Source of the DNA: an archaeon
GTDB taxonomy: Archaea > Thermoproteota > Nitrososphaeria > Conexivisphaerales > DTJL01
Assembly (NCBI GenBank): GCA_021811935.1
Contig: JAKAPW010000004.1
Span: forward strand, 1-42,682
DNA length: 42,682 bases
Reading direction: 5' to 3'
Shown: positions 38,938-42,682 of the stretch, piece by piece
How the letters are laid out: every line of letters starts with the position of its first letter
How positions within the stretch are numbered: the stretch's first letter is position 1
Position numbers and translations under genes: made by a program
The notes under the pieces: generated by a model
What the model was told of the DNA's origin: nothing
Database searches by the model: none
What the model saw: only the letters and a program-made list of their open reading frames with translations

Positions 38938-40634
38938 CCACCCCTGAACAGTGACTCCAGCTCGGGCGGAGGCTTCTGCACAGGCATGAATTCGCACCCC
39001 ATGCCTCTCCCCTTCCTCCTGACTATGACATTCACCGTCCAGTGCGCGTCATCCCTGTCGGGGTAATCGGAACGGGTGTGGGCGCCCCTGCTCTCCTTTC
39101 TTTCTATCGCCGACCTGATTATCGCTTCGCAGACCAGGAGCATGTTCCAGGCCTGGATGGAGTCCACCCAGGACTGGTTGTAGGTCCTCCCTCCCTTCGC
39201 TTCCAGGTTCTTCGATTCCGCCGCAATGGCGAGCATCTCCTCGAGCCCCTTCGCGAGGCCTTCCCCGCTCCTGACTATCCCGACATATTTCCACATCACG
39301 GAAGCGATCTTCTCCTTGAGGGCAAACGGGTTCTGCCCACCCTTCACCTTGAACGGCGCCAGGAGACGGGCCATCTCGTCCCCGGCGTCGTACTCGGCCA
39401 CCCTGCCGGGCTGCGCGGTCCTGGCATATTCTGCGGCGGCGAGTCCGGCCCTGCGCCCGAAGACAAGGATATCGGCCAGCGAATTTCCCCCCAGCCTGTT
39501 TGCTCCGTGAAGGCCAGAAGCGGCCTCGCCGGCGGCGAACAGCCCGGGGACGGTCGACCTGCAGCTGTCCGGTTCCACCCTGATGCCGCCCATCTGGTAA
39601 TGCACGGTGGGTGCCACTTCCATCCTGTCTTTCGTTATGTCTATCCCGGCGAACTCGAGAAACTGGGAATACATGCTCGGCAGTTTCTTCTTGATGTAGT
39701 CTGCCCCCCTGCCCCTGATATCCAGGTAGACACCGCCGTTGCTGCTCCCCCTCCCTTCCACCATCTCGGTGTAGATCGATCTGGCAACCACGTCCCTTGC
39801 GGACAGCTCCATCCTCTTCGGGTCGTACTTCTCCATGAAACGCTCCCCGCTGGCGTTGGTCAGCATGCCGCCCTCTCCCCTGACCGCTTCGGTCACCAGC
39901 ATGCCCCTGACGCCTGCCGGCGAAATCATCCCCGTGGGGTGGAACTGGATCATTTCCATGTCCATGAGGTCGGCGCCGGCCCTGTATGCCAGCGCCGCAC
40001 CGTCTCCCGTGCTTTCGTAGGAGTTGGACGTGACCTCGTACACCCTGCCGCATCCCCCCGTGGCAATGATCACCGCCTTGCACCTGAACAGCAGGAACCC
40101 TCCCGTTCTGATGTTGATGCCGAACGCGCCCGAAACCCTTCCCGTCGCCGGGTCCTTGAAGACGCTGGTCACTTCCACATCGTCCATCACCGGTATCTTC
40201 CTCTTGAAGACCTGGTCCTGGAGCGTCCTGATCAACTCGAGCCCCGTCCTGTCCCCGATGTAACACAGCCTGCGGTACGTATGGGCTCCGAAGGGGCGCT
40301 GCATTATCTTGCCATACGCTGTTCTGTCGAAGAGCGCTCCGTATTCTTCGAGTTCATAGACCCTGTCGATGGCTTCCTTCGCAAGTATCTCTGCCATCCT
40401 CCAATTGCCCAAACGCTGACCTTCGACTATCGTGTCCCTGAGGTGCACCTGCCAGCTGTCGCCCGGGTCGACGTTGCCCAACGCCGCCGCTATGCCCCCT
40501 TCGGCCATCACGGTGTGCGCCTTCCCCAGGAGCGTCTTGCAGACAACAAGGGTACTGGCCCCAGCGTCGGAGGACTCGATCGCCGCCCTGAGGCCCGCGC
40601 CTCCGGAGCCCACTATCAGGACGTCGGCAGTCAT
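38934..40634 (-). CDS. sdhA: Succinate dehydrogenase flavoprotein subunit
   Basis: Oxidises succinate to fumarate in the TCA cycle. From ATG 40634 it has 566 aa. FAD site VLIVGSGGAGLRAAI; His40 in AHTVMAEGG is the covalent-FAD position; substrate residues in FHPTG and TEAVRGEGG; HYQMGGI; GLFAAGEAASGLHGANRLGGNSLAD. The C-terminal Arg-rich segment (ESRGAHTRSDYPDRDD) is typical. The track begins at TTG 40703, which has an AGGGGGGAAGG sequence before it; ATG 40634 gives the usual short lead to the Rossmann motif. No TATA nearby: it is read from the promoter of the zinc protein gene. Confidence 0.96.
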   Translation of the reverse strand: MTADVLIVGSGGAGLRAAIESSDAGASTLVVCKTLLGKAHTVMAEGGIAAALGNVDPGDSWQVHLRDTIVEGQRLGNWRMAEILAKEAIDRVYELEEYGALFDRTAYGKIMQRPFGAHTYRRLCYIGDRTGLELIRTLQDQVFKRKIPVMDDVEVTSVFKDPATGRVSGAFGINIRTGGFLLFRCKAVIIATGGCGRVYEVTSNSYESTGDGAALAYRAGADLMDMEMIQFHPTGMISPAGVRGMLVTEAVRGEGGMLTNASGERFMEKYDPKRMELSARDVVARSIYTEMVEGRGSSNGGVYLDIRGRGADYIKKKLPSMYSQFLEFAGIDITKDRMEVAPTVHYQMGGIRVEPDSCRSTVPGLFAAGEAASGLHGANRLGGNSLADILVFGRRAGLAAAEYARTAQPGRVAEYDAGDEMARLLAPFKVKGGQNPFALKEKIASVMWKYVGIVRSGEGLAKGLEEMLAIAAESKNLEAKGGRTYNQSWVDSIQAWNMLLVCEAIIRSAIERKESRGAHTRSDYPDRDDAHWTVNVIVRRKGRGMGCEFMPVQKPPPELESLFRGG

Positions 40635-40716
40635 TGTCTCGTATGACGCGTCGTCGGTGGCTACACCCTTGCCGGGGTGGCCCTTCGACCGAAACCCGGA
40701 CAAATTTCCTTCCCCC

Positions 40717-40965
40717 CTACGGGTCGACCATCATCGCCCTGAATATCTCCTCGACGAGCCCCTCCGGGGCGGCCAGAACATCCTGACCCTCCTTTTCCAC
40801 CCGATGGACGGCGACATATACATCCAGTATAACACGGATTATGTCCTTAAGACTGTGCCGTTTGCAGAAATAGGTGTTGAACGGGCCGCCCATCCATCCG
40901 TGGTCGTCGCATATCGGCCTGCCGCAGAAGGAGCACGAGCCACCGACGTCCCTTTCGCACCGCAC
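40717..40965 (-). CDS. Small zinc-ribbon/B-box-like protein, first gene of the sdhAB operon
   Basis: 82 aa from GTG 40965. The first 37 residues hold a dense ligand set: Cys3, Cys11, Cys14, Cys19, His22, Cys34, His37 (RCERD, CSFCGRPICDDH, YFCKRH), enough for two zinc sites in a B-box or ribbon-like fold. The rest is a helix-rich C-terminus. The track start TTG 41028 adds 21 residues without clear features. The gene ends only 13 bases before the longest sdhA start and is read in the same direction. It may be a regulator or assembly factor for SDH; no known function is recognised. Confidence 0.65.
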   Translation of the reverse strand: MRCERDVGGSCSFCGRPICDDHGWMGGPFNTYFCKRHSLKDIIRVILDVYVAVHRVEKEGQDVLAAPEGLVEEIFRAMMVDP

Positions 40966-41096
40966 ATAGGAGGAAGGGGCCAAAAGGGAATCTCCTGCAC
41001 ACCTCGCGCTGGGCCGACTATTGACCAAGCTCCGCCCACCACCTCGTCGTTCCGGAAGACACGCGACACCGCCCGATCATGATGGTGTGCTGGCAG

Positions 41097-41105
41097 GCAT
41101 AAAAG
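41097..41105 (-). promoter_or_regulatory. TATA-like box for the zinc protein-sdhA-sdhB transcript
   Basis: The minus strand reads CTTTTATGC. It predicts an RNA start near 41073, upstream of the zinc protein gene, and is the only TATA candidate for sdhAB. Confidence 0.5.
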
Positions 41106-41185
41106 ACAGAGCATGCAAAGAGGTGTATTTCCTGCGATTCGCACGCAGGTGCTGGCATCGCCGGCGTCGGCCTGGTTCCAGACGA

Positions 41186-41767
41186 TCAGCGGAAGGAGGT
41201 CCTCCTGGTCGCCCACATCCTCACGGTGCCCAGGCCTATTTCCCTCTTTGTTTCTGTGTACCCGTATCCGTTGAGCAGTGCTGTGATGAATTCCGCCGTG
41301 CATTCGGCGGACACGAACGTCCCCCCGGCGCCCACCATGTCGATTTCTATGGAGTCCGGGTCGGCCTCCGTAAGCTTGAGCTTCTTCAAAGGAAGTATGA
41401 GCATGAAGTCCTTGGCTATCTCGTTCAGGCTTCGCACGTCGTCGGCGGTGATCCTGAGCAGGCCGACCAGCCCCGAACCCATCTTCGCAAACATCTGAAG
41501 GAGGGACGCCCTGTCCATCTCGTACAGCTTCCCGAGCAGCTCGTCGACGAAGTCCGAAGGGAGCGTTATGACGTCTATCTGCTTGAGCACGGACGCCAGC
41601 CGCCAGAGGCGGTATATGTCAGGGGCGGTCCCCCCTTCGGCATAGATCTTGGAGACCGCAAGAAGCGATTCGTTTGCCGAAGCAAACAGCGACTTGTTCT
41701 GCCGCTTGACCTGAGAGGAGAATTCCTGGAATACGCTTCTGTCCACTGTTATGTTTGTCCTGCTCAT
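41186..41767 (-). CDS. Conserved archaeal-looking protein with ribbon-helix-helix-like N-terminus
   Basis: 193 aa. The N-terminus SRTNITVDRSVFQEFSSQV has the strand-then-helix pattern of RHH DNA-binding or nucleating domains. The middle is helical (LLGKLYEMDRASLLQMF), and the end (about 135-180) alternates strands, with LKLTEADPDSIEIDMVGAGG. I do not recognise a named family; a regulator or a DNA-linked protein is possible. ATG 41767 is 30 nt from a clear TTATAAAAG box. Divergent from the ATPase operon, 256 bases apart. Confidence 0.65.
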   Translation of the reverse strand: MSRTNITVDRSVFQEFSSQVKRQNKSLFASANESLLAVSKIYAEGGTAPDIYRLWRLASVLKQIDVITLPSDFVDELLGKLYEMDRASLLQMFAKMGSGLVGLLRITADDVRSLNEIAKDFMLILPLKKLKLTEADPDSIEIDMVGAGGTFVSAECTAEFITALLNGYGYTETKREIGLGTVRMWATRRTSFR

Positions 41768-41791
41768 TCTGATGATATGAGACGTCGTTGG

Positions 41792-41801
41792 CTTTTATAA
41801 G
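41792..41801 (-). promoter_or_regulatory. TATA box for the RHH-like protein gene
   Basis: The minus strand reads CTTATAAAAG, centred 30 nt before the ATG at 41767. Confidence 0.6.
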
Positions 41802-41995
41802 GTCGTCGGCCCGGGAAGGCACGACCTCTGGACTGTCTGCGGAGGAGGGGCGGCGTGGCTCACTGTCGCGGGTCTGTGAACAAAGCACCACCACTCCGTG
41901 GCGTCTTGGCGAAGAGCCGTTCACGAACTTCGTCCGGGACAGCCAGCCGCACCGACTGGCTTTTGCACGTATGTGCACCGATGTGAACGGACAAC

Positions 41996-42004
41996 GTTTT
42001 AACC
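41996..42004 (+). promoter_or_regulatory. TATA-like box for the A-type ATPase operon
   Basis: GTTTTAACC centred 24 nt before ATG 42024 and 27 nt before the next codon, GTG 42027. A palindrome GCACGTATGTGC lies just upstream at 41975-41986. Confidence 0.5.
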
Positions 42005-42023
42005 ACAACCTGCCTCTCTTGTA

Positions 42024-42257
42024 ATGGTGAGATGGATGACCGCAGACCCGACCACCATAATAGCGGCCGCTGCGGTGATGTCCAGCGGCCTCCTCGGCAC
42101 GGCGATAGCGCAGCAGGCAATGGGAGCGGCGGGCATGGGGATAATAGCGGAGAAGCCGGAGAAGTTCGGGCAGGTCCTGTTCTTCTTTGTCATACCTGAA
42201 ACCCTGTGGATAGTGGGCTTCGTGCTGGCCGTGGTTCTCCTTCTGCAGATATTCTAG
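42024..42257 (+). CDS. atpK: A-type ATP synthase proteolipid subunit K (c ring)
   Basis: 77 aa, two-helix hairpin: helix 1 about 10-40 (Ala/Gly-rich), polar loop AEKPEKFG, helix 2 about 48-77. Glu59 in FFVIPETLWIVGF is the ion-carrying carboxylate. It forms the rotor ring that moves H+ (or Na+) through the membrane. No Q-x-E-type sodium signature stands out, so protons are more likely. First gene of the ATPase operon seen here. Confidence 0.93.
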   Translation: MVRWMTADPTTIIAAAAVMSSGLLGTAIAQQAMGAAGMGIIAEKPEKFGQVLFFFVIPETLWIVGFVLAVVLLLQIF

Positions 42258-42274
42258 CGGGGGGAAGTTCGCTC

Positions 42275-42325
42275 GTGCAGCGGCGTGCCAGAACGGAGTG
42301 GAGGGGGTGTAGGCATCCCGGATGA
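42275..42325 (+). other. Possible 16-codon ORF overlapping the start of atpC
   Basis: GTG 42275 reads 16 codons to a TGA that overlaps ATG 42322 (ATGA). A weak GATATT lies about 25 nt upstream. It matches the leader-ORF layout seen at arcA, but a chance ORF is just as likely. Confidence 0.25.
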
Positions 42326-42682
42326 CAAGGGCTTCGACGCAGGTCGCCTTTGAATCGCTGGCCGTGCTGTACCAGCGCCTTCTGACGAATCGCGACTTCG
42401 AGGAGATGACAAGGATAGGCGGTGCTTCGGAGATCGCGGAATGGCTTACGCACACATGGTACAGGGACGACATGCGGGCGGCCTCCGCCTTCTACGCACC
42501 GCCGGAGTCGATAGAGGTAGCCACAGGGATGCACCTGCTTCGCACCAACGAATCCGTTCTCAAGATGGTGCCCAGGCACGGCAGGAATCTGCTCCTGGCC
42601 TACCTCGCCAAGTGGGACATAGAGAACATAGAGCTGATATTGGCTGCCAAGGGCCTCGGCCGGGCGCTCGAATGGGTCGACC
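42322..42682 (+). CDS. atpC: A-type ATP synthase subunit C, partial (cut by window end)
   Basis: Absent from the ORF track since no stop is reached. Reading from ATG 42322 gives 120 codons: MTRASTQVAFESLAVLYQRL, then MTRIGGASEIAEWLTHTWYRDDM, and AKWDIENIELILAAKGLGR. The last segment is the signature of subunit C/d, the helical socket that joins the c ring to the central stalk. It begins 64 bases after atpK, so the usual E subunit gene does not stand between them. A GGAGGGGGTG string precedes the start by 14 bases. Confidence 0.9.
   Translation, partial: MTRASTQVAFESLAVLYQRLLTNRDFEEMTRIGGASEIAEWLTHTWYRDDMRAASAFYAPPESIEVATGMHLLRTNESVLKMVPRHGRNLLLAYLAKWDIENIELILAAKGLGRALEWVD

Noticed and set aside
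40839-41303. 154-aa minus-strand ORF overlapping the zinc protein gene
   Set aside because: Another frame (40717-40965) has the ordered Cys/His ligands; this frame has none.
1-42682. tRNA, rRNA, CRISPR array, insertion sequence or prophage
   Set aside because: Read by eye on both strands: no T-loop/anticodon pattern, no spaced repeats, no transposase or integrase motif. A tRNAscan or CRISPR search was not run.

Overview
The window looks like chromosomal DNA from an aerobic, sugar-using archaeon with high G+C. The archaeal assignment rests on four things I can see: a form III RuBisCO, an archaeal/eukaryal-type tryptophanyl-tRNA synthetase, a TrpB2-type tryptophan synthase, and A-type ATPase genes at the right edge. 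A DUF929-like thioredoxin-fold protein fits as well. Promoter layout agrees: for about 20 genes a TATA-like hexamer is centred roughly 26-31 nt before an ATG, GTG or TTG start, which is what leaderless archaeal transcripts look like. Arginine is mostly AGG. The lineage cannot be fixed from this window. A thermophilic or acidophilic member of the Thermoproteota (TACK) or Thermoplasmatota is my guess, no more.

Region 1 (1-11.7 kb) is a compact sugar-catabolic island. It carries every enzyme-catalysed step expected for a non-phosphorylative (or branched) Entner-Doudoroff route: glucose dehydrogenase, gluconate dehydratase, KDG aldolase, an aldehyde dehydrogenase fit for glyceraldehyde, glycerate 2-kinase, enolase and pyruvate kinase. 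An MFS transporter sits in the middle, and a cyclase-family hydrolase coupled to the aldolase could serve as the otherwise missing lactonase. The genes are not one operon. They are single genes or short pairs on both strands, each with its own TATA box.

Region 2 (11.7-26.3 kb) is mixed: trpS, trpB2, an isochorismatase-like hydrolase divergent from a ThDP enzyme, a DEAD-box helicase, two more MFS transporters, an SDR, a DUF488 protein, a CBS protein, a coupled DUF929-VKOR disulfide pair, a core-MetE homologue and a glycerophosphodiesterase. A 59-codon Cys/His-rich gene missing from the ORF track lies at 20.7 kb.

Region 3 (26.3-36.8 kb) holds form III RuBisCO, back to back with an M24 peptidase over one shared palindromic TATA box. 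It continues with a nucleoside phosphorylase, an arginine deiminase preceded by an Arg-rich mini-ORF, an aldo/keto reductase, a full-length 6-phosphogluconate dehydrogenase, a coupled Gfo/Idh-fold dehydrogenase that may be a new glucose-6-phosphate dehydrogenase, and an orphan molybdenum hydroxylase large subunit.

Region 4 (37.2-42.7 kb) has succinate dehydrogenase split over two converging transcripts (membrane parts on +, zinc protein-sdhA-sdhB on -), a protein with an RHH-like N-terminus, and the start of an A-type ATPase operon (K, then C cut by the window edge). I saw no tRNA, rRNA, CRISPR array or insertion sequence by eye. All function calls come from reading motifs; no database search was run.
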